Assembly (NCBI GenBank): GCA_963732695.1
Contig: CAVTAP010000012.1
Coordinates: forward strand, 292,490-356,489
Reading direction: 5' to 3'
Length of the DNA stretch: 64,000 nt
Source: CADEDH01 sp963732695
GTDB taxonomy: Bacteria > Actinomycetota > Acidimicrobiia > Acidimicrobiales > SZUA-35
The translations under genes and the position numbers were made by a program. The notes under the pieces are model-generated. The model searched no databases and had not been told where the DNA came from. It worked only from the letters and a program-made list of their open reading frames with translations. Of the stretch, positions 9,585 through 18,866 are shown in pieces (the first letter of the stretch is position 1; each line of letters starts with the position of its first letter).

Positions 9585-9797
9585 TTGTCGGCCGGGGAGC
9601 GGGAGGAGATCTCCCGAGGCCTGGCCGCCGAGCAGTCATTCCGGGTGATCGCCGCTCGGATCAGACGGGCGCCATCGACAGTGTCACGTGAGGTCAACGC
9701 CAACGGCGTCGGCCGAGCACCCGGACCAAGCCCGAGATGTGGCCTGGCTCACGAGGCGATCCACCTTGCCCTGTATGCCGTCTCCACGACTTGGTAG
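9585..9797 (+). pseudogene. IS30-family transposase remnant
   Basis: The reading frame opens with the IS30 helix-turn-helix signature (LSAGEREEISRGLA, APSTVSREVNANG) and jumps after about 50 residues to HEAIHLALY, which corresponds to the HEAIYLALY motif normally about 100 residues further along. The gene therefore has an internal deletion and no DDE catalytic domain. It is a dead relic marking past mobile-element traffic. Confidence 0.7.
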
Positions 9798-9994
9798 CCG
9801 TTGACGCCGGGCCGCTGGACCTGCGCTACCGCCCCGCTCGCCGAGCGGAGGAACTGGCCAAAGTCCTCGGCCGCCTGGTCTTCGTCGATCCGCCGCCGTG
9901 CGATGACGTCACGCTGCCATTGCTGCGCTGGGACCTGGTAACCGCACATGGCTATCGGTCGACGCCCATCATCGACATGATCGAGTCGATCGTG

Positions 9995-10530
9995 TCAGCC
10001 TGCCAATTGATGCTGTCTCCTCGTTTGGTTTCTAACGGCCACAGCAGCAAGCGCTACAAGTAGCGCGCCGGCGATGCGAATGCCAATGGCTACTATCGTC
10101 TCGACTAGGCTTAAGAGAGGTGCCTGTTGGGGTCGAAAGAAGGAAATTGGGCTCTCCAGAGAAAAGCGCCACGCATCCCAATAGCCGAGGTTCTTGCTAT
10201 TTGCGTCAAGACTCACCCCGTCCAGCTTAAGTAGGCCAGCTGTCGCGAAGATGAGTAACAGCCAACTGGTAGCCGCTGGCCAAGCTCTAGTTCCGTAGCT
10301 TGAGGTGAGGCGATAGGCGGCCAGTAGAAGGCGATGTGGATCAAACAGGCGAAGTTGGTGCCTGCGTGCCTCCATTTCGCCGTAGTAGAAGTCATCGGCT
10401 CCGTGGTAGTTGAGACCGAACCACCACCGCACCGCCACCCGACGGGCCGCCCGGTCACGGAACCAGGGGCAGCGGCGGTCAAGCTGCCGGACCCCCACCA
10501 CCAGCACAAACGCCCTGGTCAGGGCCACAA
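9995..10530 (-). pseudogene. C-terminal fragment of a membrane protein (pentapeptide-repeat-associated type)
   Basis: The frame contains DDFYYGEMEARRH followed by a hydrophobic segment (WLLLIFATAGLL) and a C-terminal helix pair (IRIAGALLVALAAVAV). A xDFYYGEMEMRR box before membrane helices is familiar from the C-terminal part of pentapeptide-repeat and related membrane proteins, but no N-terminal half exists here. Reading upstream runs into the tRNA-derived repeat at 10,534-10,578. The fragment was probably cut off by recombination at this attachment site. Family assignment is tentative. Confidence 0.5.
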
Positions 10531-10533
10531 ACT

Positions 10534-10578
10534 GGGCGCCCTCGGCAGGAATTGAACCTGCGACGCACGGTTTAGGAA
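10534..10578 (-). repeat. Left attachment repeat (45-bp copy of tRNA-Arg 3' half)
   Basis: Identical over 45 bp to 26,827-26,871, in the same orientation. It covers the tRNA-Arg(CCT) from the anticodon loop to just past the 3' end; the sequence diverges immediately on both sides and the 5' half of the tRNA is absent. This is the signature left by tyrosine-integrase insertion at a tRNA gene, the intact tRNA being kept at the far end. Confidence 0.88.
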
Positions 10579-10747
10579 TGGGTCTGGATGCGTCCACCGG
10601 GCCCGGCCAGCCCATCGAGGCCCGTGTTTTACCTGGTCGGCGTCCTGGTAGTCCAGCTGGTTCGTTGGCGGGTTGCCGAAAGGATGGGACAGTGGATGGG
10701 ACAGAAGTTCCGCCAACCCACATCGAAGACTCGCCCGGTCCGTACCG

Positions 10748-12253
10748 CTACGCGCTCGTGGACTGTCGTCGTGCTACGAAGCGCTCGGCGATCGCCACGG
10801 TCGTGAGATGGGTGTTGCACTTGGGTAGGTCCGGCATGACCGAGGCGTCGACGACCTTGAGCGCCTCATAGCCGCGAACGGCGCAGTCGAGGTCCACTAC
10901 AGCCGCCGGATCATCCGAGCGGCCCATTCGGCAGGTGCCGACGGCGTGAACGTAGTCGCTGACGATGGTCGGCAGCCAGGCGTCAATCGCGTGATCGTTG
11001 TCGAGCTGCTCAATCGTGGTGTGAGGAACTATCACCTGCTCGGTGATGGCTTGTAGGGACGGACACCGTACGATCTCGATCATTCGATGGGTCGCGTCCC
11101 GGAGGCGAATCAGGTCCCGTTCGTCGGTGAGAAGGCAGAACTCGACGACGGGATCCTCGAGGGGTTCCTCGGATCGAAGCCGGACCTCCCCTGAGGAGAA
11201 CACACGCATGACGGCGGCACGCAGCTGGGCCTGTGCTCGGCCTTCTTCGGTGGCTCCCGTCGCATCGAACCACTGCATCTGCATGTCGTTGGGGCCGGCT
11301 TGAGCCATTCCCGACGTGTAGCGCAGCATGGAGCCGATGACGGGGTCATCCGTCGTGGCACGCCGGCCTTCGGGTCGTAACGCCAGAAAGATTCCAGCTG
11401 TCGCGTGATCCTTGAGGTTCTTCCCAACAGGTAGCCCATCCTCCCTACCGATTCCGGACCGCAGAAGGATCGGCGGTGAGTGGATGGCTCCCGCACTGAG
11501 CACGACCTCTCCGGCCTCGATCTCCTCGCCGGACGCAGTCCGCACCCCCACCGCCCGGCGGCCATCGAGCAGGACGCTGTCGACGTGGGCGTTCCCTCGG
11601 ATGGTCAGGTTGGCGCGCTGTCGAGCGGGTTCCAGATAGGCATCGTTGGTTGAGACTCGGACGCCGTCGCGCCAGGTGAACGCCCAACGACTGACGCCGG
11701 TGGCGTCGGGCGCGTGGTAGTCGTCGCATTCGGGATAGCCAAGTTCGCTCAAGGCCGCCCTCACGGCGGTGTCCATCGGGGCCAGCTCATCGAACGGCAG
11801 CCTGGCCAGGGGGATCGGCCCGCCCTGTCCGTGGCACTCGTCGCTCCCGTAATCAAGATCGTTTTCGATCGAACAGAACGTGGCCAGCATCTCAGGCCAA
11901 CCCCAGCCGTCGCAGTCGAACTCGGCCACCCACCGCTGGTAGTCGTCGGGCGTGCCGCGGATTCCGCCCATGGCGTTGACCGCCGATGAACCCCCGATGC
12001 CACGGCCTCGCCGGTAGAACGCCTCCCTCTGGCCGGCCGCACGCCTGGCGACCAGGTTTGGCCAAAGTCGGCCCGGCTCGTCATAGGCCTTAAACCAGTT
12101 GCGAGCCCGTATTCCGGCTGGAGTCTCTGCTGAGGTGTTGTCTGGACCGGCTTCGAGGAGCAGAACGGACGTGTCGGGACGTTCCGACAGGCGGGCGGCG
12201 ACCACGGCACCAGCCGATCCCGCACCAACTACGACAACGTCGAAACGTTCCAC
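10748..12253 (-). CDS. GMC-family FAD oxidoreductase
   Basis: GTG at 12,253 is preferred: an AGGAGGT ribosome site lies 9 bp upstream and the product then begins right at the dinucleotide-binding strand. 501 aa. FAD fold DVVVVGAGSAGAVVAARL, the GMC signature region around GRGIGGSSAVNAMGGIRG, and the C-terminal active-site pair: His in YVHAVGTCRMG and Asn in PKCNTHLTT. Such enzymes oxidise primary alcohols or sugars (choline and glucose dehydrogenases are relatives); the substrate cannot be read from the sequence. It is the first island gene inside the left repeat. Confidence 0.9.
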   Translation of the reverse strand: MERFDVVVVGAGSAGAVVAARLSERPDTSVLLLEAGPDNTSAETPAGIRARNWFKAYDEPGRLWPNLVARRAAGQREAFYRRGRGIGGSSAVNAMGGIRGTPDDYQRWVAEFDCDGWGWPEMLATFCSIENDLDYGSDECHGQGGPIPLARLPFDELAPMDTAVRAALSELGYPECDDYHAPDATGVSRWAFTWRDGVRVSTNDAYLEPARQRANLTIRGNAHVDSVLLDGRRAVGVRTASGEEIEAGEVVLSAGAIHSPPILLRSGIGREDGLPVGKNLKDHATAGIFLALRPEGRRATTDDPVIGSMLRYTSGMAQAGPNDMQMQWFDATGATEEGRAQAQLRAAVMRVFSSGEVRLRSEEPLEDPVVEFCLLTDERDLIRLRDATHRMIEIVRCPSLQAITEQVIVPHTTIEQLDNDHAIDAWLPTIVSDYVHAVGTCRMGRSDDPAAVVDLDCAVRGYEALKVVDASVMPDLPKCNTHLTTVAIAERFVARRQSTSA

Positions 12254-12518
12254 CCGCCTGCGACCTCCTGCGACTGCGCATTGGTTGGTTTGCACCGTTG
12301 GTGCAGCTTCATATGTCTAGCACATCGTTCTCGACCTGCGGGCTGGCAACAGGCGGACAAGAACGGACCTCGGTTCTTACACGCAGCCAGGTGGGCTGAC
12401 CATGGGGGCTGGAGTGGCACTTCGCGGTGCTCAGGTCGAGCAGGTTGCTGTCGGATACCGTATGGGCTTCTAGGAGCTTGGAGCCAGCGGGTCAGCACTG
12501 ATCTCAGCTGGCGGGGGG

Positions 12519-13760
12519 TTGGTAGTGGAGCGGCTTCAACAAGAACCCGAGTCGGTGGGGATGAGCACCACCCGCCTCGCTCGGATCGATCATGTCATGC
12601 GGCGATGGGTTGATGAGTACGGATACGCAGGTATAGCGCTCGCCGTAGCGCGCCATGGCAAGTTGGTGTTCACCGGGGAGTATGGCGTTGGCGACCGTGA
12701 ACGAGGTACCCCGATGACGGCGGACACGATTGGCCGCATCTACTCGATGACTAAGCCCGTGACGAGCGTTGCTCTTCTGGGCTTGGTAGAGGAGGCCCGT
12801 TTGCGTCTACTGGACCCAGTAGCGAAGTACCTACCGGCCTTCGCCAGCGTACGCGTCCTGGATTCAGCTGGTGCCCTCACCGAAGCGGATCGACCTGTCA
12901 CGATACGAGATTTGCTGACGCACACCAGTGGCCTTACGAACGAGTATCAGCCGACACCCGTCGCCGCGCTCTACCGTGAGGCTCGAATACATTACGATCA
13001 GACGAGAACGTTGGCCGCTTTCGTCGACGAGGTGTCATCTCTTCCGTTGGCTTTCCAGCCGGGAAAACTTTGGCAATACAGTGCCGGCGTCGACGTAGTG
13101 GCCAGGATCATCGAGCTTGTGGCCGACCAGCCCTACGGCGACTATTTGCGGGAGCGGATCTTCGAGCCACTGGGCATGGTTGACACCGGCTACGGCGTGC
13201 CCGACGACAAACTGGATCGTCTGGCAGCAATGTATGGGCTGCCTGACGTTTTCGATCCTGGCACCACACCTGCACTCCTGGCCGAAGCGGCTGCGGCTGG
13301 TGTCAATGAACGGCGGGATCTGCGTCGCTCACATCCCACCGATCAACCGGATACGTTCGTCCGCGGCGGCTTCGGGCTGTACTCGACGCTGAACGACTAC
13401 CTGCGGTTCGCGCAAATGCTCGTGAACCATGGTGAACTCGACGGCATGCGACTGCTCGGCTCGCGAACAGTCGAACTGATGTGCTCTAATCACCTTCCGG
13501 GCAGTCTGCTTCCGTTCGGTGGGCCTCACGATCCCCAAGCTGGCTGGGGCTTCGGCTTGGGTGTCAAGGTCCTTATGGACGTACCTGCCACAGGTATGCA
13601 CGGCAGCGTCGGTGAGCACACATGGCCTGGTGCTGCGAACACGTTTTACTGGGTAGATCCCAAAGAAGACCTGGTAGGTGTTTTGATGAGCCAATACATG
13701 TTCGGCTCAGGACCTGAGGACGATTTCCACACTCTCGCCTACCAAGCCATAGTGGACTAG
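12519..13760 (+). CDS. Beta-lactamase-fold serine hydrolase (class C / esterase type)
   Basis: About 413 aa; TTG 12,519, GTG 12,525 and ATG 12,561 are all possible starts behind a G-rich site. The nucleophile motif SxxK is SMTK in GRIYSMTKPVTS, the second motif is YSA in WQYSAGVDVVARI, and a HGSVG segment precedes the GAANTFYWVDP strand. No signal peptide is evident, which favours an intracellular esterase or amidase of the EstB type over a secreted beta-lactamase. Divergent from the GMC gene across a 265-bp region that probably carries both promoters. Confidence 0.85.
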   Translation: MVVERLQQEPESVGMSTTRLARIDHVMRRWVDEYGYAGIALAVARHGKLVFTGEYGVGDRERGTPMTADTIGRIYSMTKPVTSVALLGLVEEARLRLLDPVAKYLPAFASVRVLDSAGALTEADRPVTIRDLLTHTSGLTNEYQPTPVAALYREARIHYDQTRTLAAFVDEVSSLPLAFQPGKLWQYSAGVDVVARIIELVADQPYGDYLRERIFEPLGMVDTGYGVPDDKLDRLAAMYGLPDVFDPGTTPALLAEAAAAGVNERRDLRRSHPTDQPDTFVRGGFGLYSTLNDYLRFAQMLVNHGELDGMRLLGSRTVELMCSNHLPGSLLPFGGPHDPQAGWGFGLGVKVLMDVPATGMHGSVGEHTWPGAANTFYWVDPKEDLVGVLMSQYMFGSGPEDDFHTLAYQAIVD

Positions 13761-13792
13761 TCCAGCAAATGAGCCGAAAGTGAGTCGCCCGT

Positions 13793-14344
13793 TCAGGTGT
13801 GAGGCGAAGTGGGAGCGAGCCGGGCGAGCTTGTCTAAGCCTGCCGCCCACGGGTACGTATCGAGTAGGCGGTCACCGGTGTGCGGCTCGTGAGGTTCGAT
13901 CATCCCCGGGCCGAAGTAGACGTCGACACCTTCACTTCGCAGCTGCTCGATGCTTCGAGCGAGAGGCAAGCGAGATGCCAGGGCGGAGTTGACGAAGGGC
14001 AGGACAATCACGGGCAGCCCAAGTCCGATCGCCTCGGCCAGTACGCCGAGCGCGTAGGTATCGCTGATGCCGAGGGCGAGCTTGTTGATGGTGTTGTACG
14101 TTGCTGGCGCCACCATGATGGCATCGGCCGGCTTAGATCTTGGCTCCCCCGGCTTGCGGTAGCCGCTTCGGACCCGATTGCCGGTCTGCGCCTCCAAGGC
14201 GTGAACGTCGATGAAGTCGAGCCCGGCGGGGGTGGCGATGATTTGGACGTCCCAGTCTCGCTCGTGGGCGATGGTGACGAGGCGGTCGACGTGGGTCGCT
14301 GGTCCGGCTCCGCACACGACGGCGTAGAGGAGCTTGCGGCTCAC
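13793..14344 (-). CDS. Flavoprotein (HFCD / PPC-decarboxylase-like)
   Basis: GTG at 14,344 overlaps the stop of the upstream regulator (GTGA). 183 aa: KLLYAVVCGAG opening strand, VAPATYNTINKLALGISDTYAL typical of FMN-binding homo-oligomeric flavin Cys decarboxylase-fold proteins, and GLPVIVLPFVNSAL. In actinobacteria such flavoproteins often neighbour XRE-TPR regulators, as here. Its partner regulator is split by an IS630 element, so expression may be altered. Biochemical role unknown. Confidence 0.78.
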   Translation of the reverse strand: MSRKLLYAVVCGAGPATHVDRLVTIAHERDWDVQIIATPAGLDFIDVHALEAQTGNRVRSGYRKPGEPRSKPADAIMVAPATYNTINKLALGISDTYALGVLAEAIGLGLPVIVLPFVNSALASRLPLARSIEQLRSEGVDVYFGPGMIEPHEPHTGDRLLDTYPWAAGLDKLARLAPTSPHT

Positions 14345-15218
14345 GCTGCGATGCCCACCCGTTCCACGAGGGCTTGAAGATCGCTGCGGACGCTGGTGGG
14401 TGCGCTGCTGCGGATCTGGTGCACGAGGTCCCGGGCGGCTGTGCGCACTCGAAGCTCTGCGGGAGCCACCTGCTCGGCGGCCAGGAGGGCGTTGACGGCT
14501 CGGTCGTGCTTGCCCCATTGGGCGTAGGCCCGTGCTGCGTCGATGCAGACAGTGGCCTTGCGTTCGTCGATCCCGAGGTTCCCGAGCTCGATCCGCTGCA
14601 GGCTCTCGATCGCTGTGCCGGCGTTGCCGAGAAGCAGCTCGACGGCCAGGCGGTGGGCGTGCACGTTGTCGAGGCAGAACGCCGTCCAGTGGTGGTTGGC
14701 CGGCCCGGTCAAGCGGAGCGCTGCCTTCTCTGCCTCGTTGAGGAGCGTTCTTGCTGTGTGGGGGTCCTCATCCATTCCGGCCGCCACCGCGCCGCGGAGT
14801 AGGAGCGCGCCGTAGACCGAGAACGCATCGGTGTCGGGCGTGTCGACGGATTCCCGCAAGAGGTCGGCCTGGCTAGTGGCGAATCCGTGGGCCGCCTGAT
14901 GCTGGCCGGCGGCCATGAGGGTGTGCGTCACAATGCGAGCGCTGGCGGCGACCATCACGGGATCTTCACTGCGCTTGGCCGACGTGATGCTGCGATCGGC
15001 GGCGACCGACGCCAGGGCATGGTTGTCGAGCTTGAGCAGCACGCTCGCCGCCACGTGGTGGAGTTGGGCGTCGACGGCGGCGAGGTGGCGGCGGTCGTCT
15101 CCTGCCAAGTAGGCGGCGCTGGCCCGGGCCCGTGTCAGCAGCTCGGGTAGCTCGCTGGCAACGAGCTGGTAGTTGCACGCCTGATAGGCGGTCTTCATTC
15201 GAGCCATGCCTTCGGCTA

Positions 15219-16446
15219 GTGCTGTGACCGCCTTGGTTGGTGGGTCGCGTCCACCACTTGGGGGTCGGGGCCTGTTTTGATCTGGGGATGGCTGAACGTG
15301 TGCGTGTTCGGCGTCTGAACGACGCTGAGGGGCGGGAACTGCAACGGATCGTCCGTCGGGGCGGAGGCAAGACGGACCGGTCGATCGTGAAATGGCGGCG
15401 AGCGTTGGTAGTGCTGGCCTCGGCTGGCGGTAACGACGTGGCCACCATCGCTGCCTTGGTCCAGACCTCCCCGGACCGGGTCCGGGAGATGATCCACCGG
15501 TTCAACGATCTGGGGATGCGTTCACTGGACCCTCAGTGGGCGGGTGGCCGGCCCCGCCGAATCACGACGACGGACCGTGAGTTCATCGTCAAGACGGCCA
15601 AGACCCGCCCAGCCAAGCTGGGGCGCCCGTTCACCCACTGGTCGCTCCGCAAGCTGGTCGACTACCTCGCCACGAAGAAGGGCCGCCGGGTCCGGATCGG
15701 GCGGGAACGCCTCCGTCAGATCCTGGCCGCTGAAGGGATCACCTTCCAACGGACCCGGACCTGGAAGGAATCACCCGACCCCCTCAAGGAGGAGAAACTG
15801 GCGAGGATCGAATGGTGCTTGGAACACGCCCGGACCAGGACCTTCGCCTTCGATGAGTTCGGTCCCCTCACGATTCGGCCGGTGGCTGGGGTGGGCTGGG
15901 CCCCGAAGAACAAACCCCAGCGGTTGCGGGCGAACTACCACAAACCGCACGGGTCCCGGCAGTTCTTCGCCTGCTACTCCATCGGCGACGACCGCCTCTG
16001 GGGCCGCATCGAACCGGCCAAGGGCTGGAAGCCGACCCTGCGGGCCCTGCAATCGATCCGGGCCTACCTCGACGACAGCCAACCGATCTATGTGATCCTC
16101 GACAACTTGAACCACCACCGGGGCCAAGCCATCCGGGACTGGTGCGAAGCCAACGCAGTCGAGTTGGTATTCACCCCGACTTATGCGTCGTGGGCCAACC
16201 CGATCGAGGCCCACTTCGGGCCGCTGCGCCAGTTCGTCCTGGCCAACAGCGACCACGCCGATCACCCCACCCTCGGCCGGGCCCTACGGGCCTACCTCCG
16301 CTGGCGCAACACCCACACCCGAGACCCCCAACTCCTCGAACACCAACGCCGCCACCGAGCCCGCATCCGCAGCGAACAACAACGACGCTGGGGCCACCCC
16401 AAACCCCAAGCCGCCTAACCCGCGCGAACGTTACTGGCCACAGCAC
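15219..16446 (+). mobile_element. IS630-family insertion sequence, 1,228 bp
   Basis: Ends GTGCTGTGACC (left) and the complement of GGCCACAGCAC (right) form inverted repeats of about 11 bp with one mismatch. TA dinucleotides flank both ends (15,217-15,218 and 16,447-16,448), the target duplication characteristic of IS630/mariner elements. Excision on paper restores a continuous XRE regulator frame, which confirms the boundaries. One transposase gene, on the plus strand. Confidence 0.88.
15288..16418 (+). CDS. IS630-family transposase
   Basis: ATG 15,288 after TCTGGGG; 376 aa. An N-terminal helix-turn-helix region (SAGGNDVATIAALVQTSPDR, winged helix through RERLRQILAAEGI) precedes the DDE catalytic domain: Asp in TFAFDEFGPL, Asp in YVILDNLNHHRG and Glu in SWANPIEAHFGPL, the D-D-E spacing of IS630. 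The frame is intact and a complete element surrounds it, so it may be active. Confidence 0.93.
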   Translation: MAERVRVRRLNDAEGRELQRIVRRGGGKTDRSIVKWRRALVVLASAGGNDVATIAALVQTSPDRVREMIHRFNDLGMRSLDPQWAGGRPRRITTTDREFIVKTAKTRPAKLGRPFTHWSLRKLVDYLATKKGRRVRIGRERLRQILAAEGITFQRTRTWKESPDPLKEEKLARIEWCLEHARTRTFAFDEFGPLTIRPVAGVGWAPKNKPQRLRANYHKPHGSRQFFACYSIGDDRLWGRIEPAKGWKPTLRALQSIRAYLDDSQPIYVILDNLNHHRGQAIRDWCEANAVELVFTPTYASWANPIEAHFGPLRQFVLANSDHADHPTLGRALRAYLRWRNTHTRDPQLLEHQRRHRARIRSEQQRRWGHPKPQAA

Positions 16447-16948
16447 TAGCCCGGCCACGGTGAGGTCGGAGCGCGGGTCGAGCGGGAGGTCCTGGCCGAC
16501 CAGGACGAGGCTCAGGTCTCGGATTGCGGAGGGTGGCGTGATCACGGCGCCAGCCAGTGCCGTGCCAGCCAGAGCGATGAACTCTCGGCGGTTCACGGGA
16601 TCTCCTTCGGACTCGGCGGTCACATTGAACCTACCGTCCGTAGTCGTCCGTTCGCGTCCGTGGCTGGCCGGGTTGCCCTTGATCGAGAGAACGAAGGTCA
16701 GCTCCTCGGCCGAGATGCGAAGGGCGTCGGCCAGCTTCGGGCGGAGCCGGGGCGTAGGCGGTTTCTCGCCTGACTCCCATCGCAACACCGTGGAACGGTT
16801 CACGCCGAGGTGTTCCGCCAAGCTGTCCTGGGTGAATCCGGCCTGCTTGCGCAACTGGATCAATCGGACCCGCCGGGTGCCAGATGCGTTTTCCTCAGCT
16901 TCGCCCACGATGCGTTTCCCCTGCTCAACTGTCCGTGGCCATGGGAAG

Positions 16949-17023
16949 GTCCCCGGTGGTGGCCAGGTGAGGTCCCCGCTGGTGGCCATCAGTAGTCCCC
17001 GGTGGTGGCCAGCGGAAGTCCCC
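16949..17023. repeat. IS21-type terminal repeat array (23-bp period)
   Basis: GTCCCC recurs at 16,949, 16,972, 16,995 and 17,018, exactly 23 bp apart, three of the units continuing as GGTGGTGGCCA or a one-base variant. Multiple terminal repeats of this sort are the transposase-binding ends of IS21 elements. They mark the left end of the IS21 remnant whose istA fragment begins at 17,113, immediately upstream of the XRE regulator start. Confidence 0.7.
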
Positions 17024-17112
17024 ACCTCTCACTGAAGCATCCATCTGGAGTGTCCCTCGGCCGGTAACGGTGGCGGTGCCTACCAACACCGCTCCGGCCG
17101 AGGGACTGCTCC

Positions 17113-17594
17113 ATGAAATCAGTGAGGGAACGTATGGACATCAATGACGCCTACCGAGAGGTGGGCACGTATCGGGGTGCTGCGGACATCTGTGGCACCA
17201 CGCACAAGACTGTGAAGCGGGTCATCGAGGCGGCCGGACGGGTCGAGCGTGGCGGTCGGGTCGTGCACAACTACGACTCGGTTCGGGCCGTGGTGGCTGA
17301 CCGGGTGGCGAGGTCCCAGGGCCGGATCACAGCGAAGCGGTTGTTGCCGGTGGCGGAGGCGGCGGGCTATGAGGGTTCAGCTCGGAACTTCCGTCGGTTG
17401 GTGGCTGAGGCGAAAGCGGGGTGGCGGGTCGATCATCATCGGGGTCGCCGACCCGGGGTGTGGGCGCCGGGTGACGTGTTGGCGTTCGACTGGGGTCAGA
17501 TCGGCCCGCTGTTCGTGTTCTGCGCTGTGCTGGCGTGGAGCCGGTGGCGGTTCGTGTCCTTCAACGACAATCTCGGCTCGGACGCCACTGAGCT
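17113..17594 (+). pseudogene. IS21-family istA transposase, 5' fragment
   Basis: Opens with MKSVRERMDINDAY and an HTH (TYRGAADICGTTHKTVKRVI), the start of IstA-type transposases, and keeps the first catalytic Asp (GDVLAFDWGQIGPLF). It is cut after about 160 residues at the end of the IS3-family element (17,595). No istA remainder or istB helper lies beyond, so the IS21 element is a dead 5' remnant. An inverted repeat CCCTCGGCCGG / CCGGCCGAGGG lies between its terminal repeats and the start codon. Confidence 0.8.
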
Positions 17595-17619
17595 TCCCCC
17601 CGCCGGCGGGACACGTGGT

Positions 17620-18516
17620 TTACGCGGCTTGCTTTGCGTGTGGCTGACTGTAGTTGGCCTCCCATTCGGTGGGCGGGATGTTGCCGAGGCTGGAATGGAG
17701 TCGGCTCGTGTTGTACCGGTTGATCCAGACGAAGATGGCTCGGCGGGCCTCGGCCCTGGTTCGGAATCGGTAGCGGTGAACGAGTTCTCGTTTCAACGAT
17801 GACCAGAACGACTCGGCTACCGAGTTGTCCCAGCAGACCCCGGTCCGCCCGACCGACTGACGCATCCCGTGCGCCCTCACCAGGTCCTGGTACTCACCGG
17901 ACAGGTATTGCGAGCCCCGATCGGAGTGGAAGATCACCCCGTCCACGGCCCCGCCCCTGGTAGCTATAGCCATGCCCAAGGCGTCGGCCACGAGCTCGGT
18001 GCGCATGTGGTCGGCCATGGCGTAGCCGAGCAGGCGGCGGGAGCCGAGGTCGAGCACGGAGGCCAGGTAGAGCCAGCCCTCGTCCGTGCCGATGTGGGTG
18101 ATGTCCCCCGCCCACGCCACATCCGGTGCCCCCGGGTCGAACCGGCGGTCGACCAGATCAGGCAGGGGTGGGTAGAGGTCCGGGGGCAGGGTGGTGCGGA
18201 TCTTGGCTGGCTTGTGGACCCCGACGATCCCGTTCACCCGCATCAATCGCTCCACCCGCTTGTGGTTCACCCGGTGGCCCCGACGGCCCAGCTCGTCGGT
18301 CATACGGGGAGACCCGTAGGTGCTGTCGGACTCGCCGTGGATGGCCCGCATGACGGCCACCAGCTCGGCATCGGCCAGCTCTCGGACCGACGGGCCAGCC
18401 GTTTCGGCCTCATGCCACGCATAGAACGCCGACGGTGACACGCCCGCGATCGCACACGCGGTGGTGGTCGGGAAGCCATCGGCCCTCCGGGCAGCGACCC
18501 ACCGATAGCGGGTCAC
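17620..18516 (-). CDS. IS3-family transposase OrfB (integrase core)
   Basis: 298 aa from GTG at 18,516, which overlaps the orfA stop (GTGA). HTH_21-type N-terminus (MRAIHGESDSTYGSPRMTDEL), then the rve domain with Asp in WAGDITHIGT, Asp in IFHSDRGSQYLS and Glu in DNSVAESFWSSLK, ending in the RLHSSLGNIPPTEW box. Complete. Translation coupled through the 4-bp overlap here rather than an obvious -1 slip. Confidence 0.93.
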   Translation of the reverse strand: MTRYRWVAARRADGFPTTTACAIAGVSPSAFYAWHEAETAGPSVRELADAELVAVMRAIHGESDSTYGSPRMTDELGRRGHRVNHKRVERLMRVNGIVGVHKPAKIRTTLPPDLYPPLPDLVDRRFDPGAPDVAWAGDITHIGTDEGWLYLASVLDLGSRRLLGYAMADHMRTELVADALGMAIATRGGAVDGVIFHSDRGSQYLSGEYQDLVRAHGMRQSVGRTGVCWDNSVAESFWSSLKRELVHRYRFRTRAEARRAIFVWINRYNTSRLHSSLGNIPPTEWEANYSQPHAKQAA

Positions 18517-18824
18517 TGGCCCGACTCCTTCACCCAGAAGGCCGTCGCTCGTTTGAGTAGTTCTCGTTCCATCCTCAGCCGGGCAACCTCCCGGCGCAGC
18601 TCGACCAGCTCCGCTCGTTCGCTCGTGGTGAGTCCTTCGCGTTCGCCCCGGTCGATGCGGGCCTGGCGGACCCAGTTTCCCAGGGTCCCTTCGCCGATCC
18701 CCAACGACCGGGCAACATCGGCGACCGGACGGTCCTCGTCGATCACCAACGCCACCGCGTCAGCCTTGAACTCCGCCGTGAACGAACGACGACGCCTGGC
18801 CGACCGCTCCTCCATCACTGACAT
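18513..18824 (-). CDS. IS3-family transposase OrfA (HTH_Tnp_1)
   Basis: 103 aa with FTAEFKADAVALV and a helix-turn-helix (VADVARSLGIGEGTLGNWVR), then a Leu-rich coiled coil (ELVELRREVARLRMERELL) ending KRATAFWVKESGQ, the standard OrfA plan. It lies upstream of and overlaps orfB by 4 bp. A ribosome-like AGGAGGT sits just before the ATG (complement of ACCTCCT at 18,830-18,836). Confidence 0.92.
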   Translation of the reverse strand: MSVMEERSARRRRSFTAEFKADAVALVIDEDRPVADVARSLGIGEGTLGNWVRQARIDRGEREGLTTSERAELVELRREVARLRMERELLKRATAFWVKESGQ

Positions 18825-18866
18825 GACTACCTCCTAATCGAGGTGTCCTGCCAACGGGGGGATGCT

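Larger units (their letters stand above)
14341..16908 (-). pseudogene. XRE-family regulator split by an IS630 insertion
   Basis: The 5' part (16,908 down to 16,447) encodes an XRE helix-turn-helix (LRKQAGFTQDSLAEHLGVNR, VLRWESGE), a linker and a VNRREFIALAGTAL segment. The 3' part (15,216 down to 14,341) encodes an all-helical TPR-like region ending at the flavoprotein start. Removing the element and one TA copy joins DLTVAGL to AEGMARMK in frame, giving about 445 aa, a normal size for XRE-TPR regulators. The GTG start at 16,908 follows AGGGGAA. The insertion separates DNA binding from the sensor half, so the gene is presumably inactive. Confidence 0.82.
17595..18862 (-). mobile_element. IS3-family insertion sequence, about 1,268 bp
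   Basis: Left end begins TCCCCCCGCCGGCGGGACAC; the complement of the right end reads TCCCCCCGTTGGCAGGACAC, 20-bp inverted repeats with three mismatches. It contains orfA and orfB on the minus strand. No matching target duplication is seen and the flanks belong to different transposases (IS21 left, another integrase-core type right). Either the element inserted at a pre-existing junction or it mediated an adjacent deletion. Confidence 0.8.

Noticed and set aside
10519..10723. Open frame containing NRASQVQFLPRAP near 10.55 kb and a similar one at 26.63-26.91 kb (KPCVAGSIPAEGA)
   Set aside because: These peptides are translations of tRNA-derived sequence at the attachment sites, not proteins.
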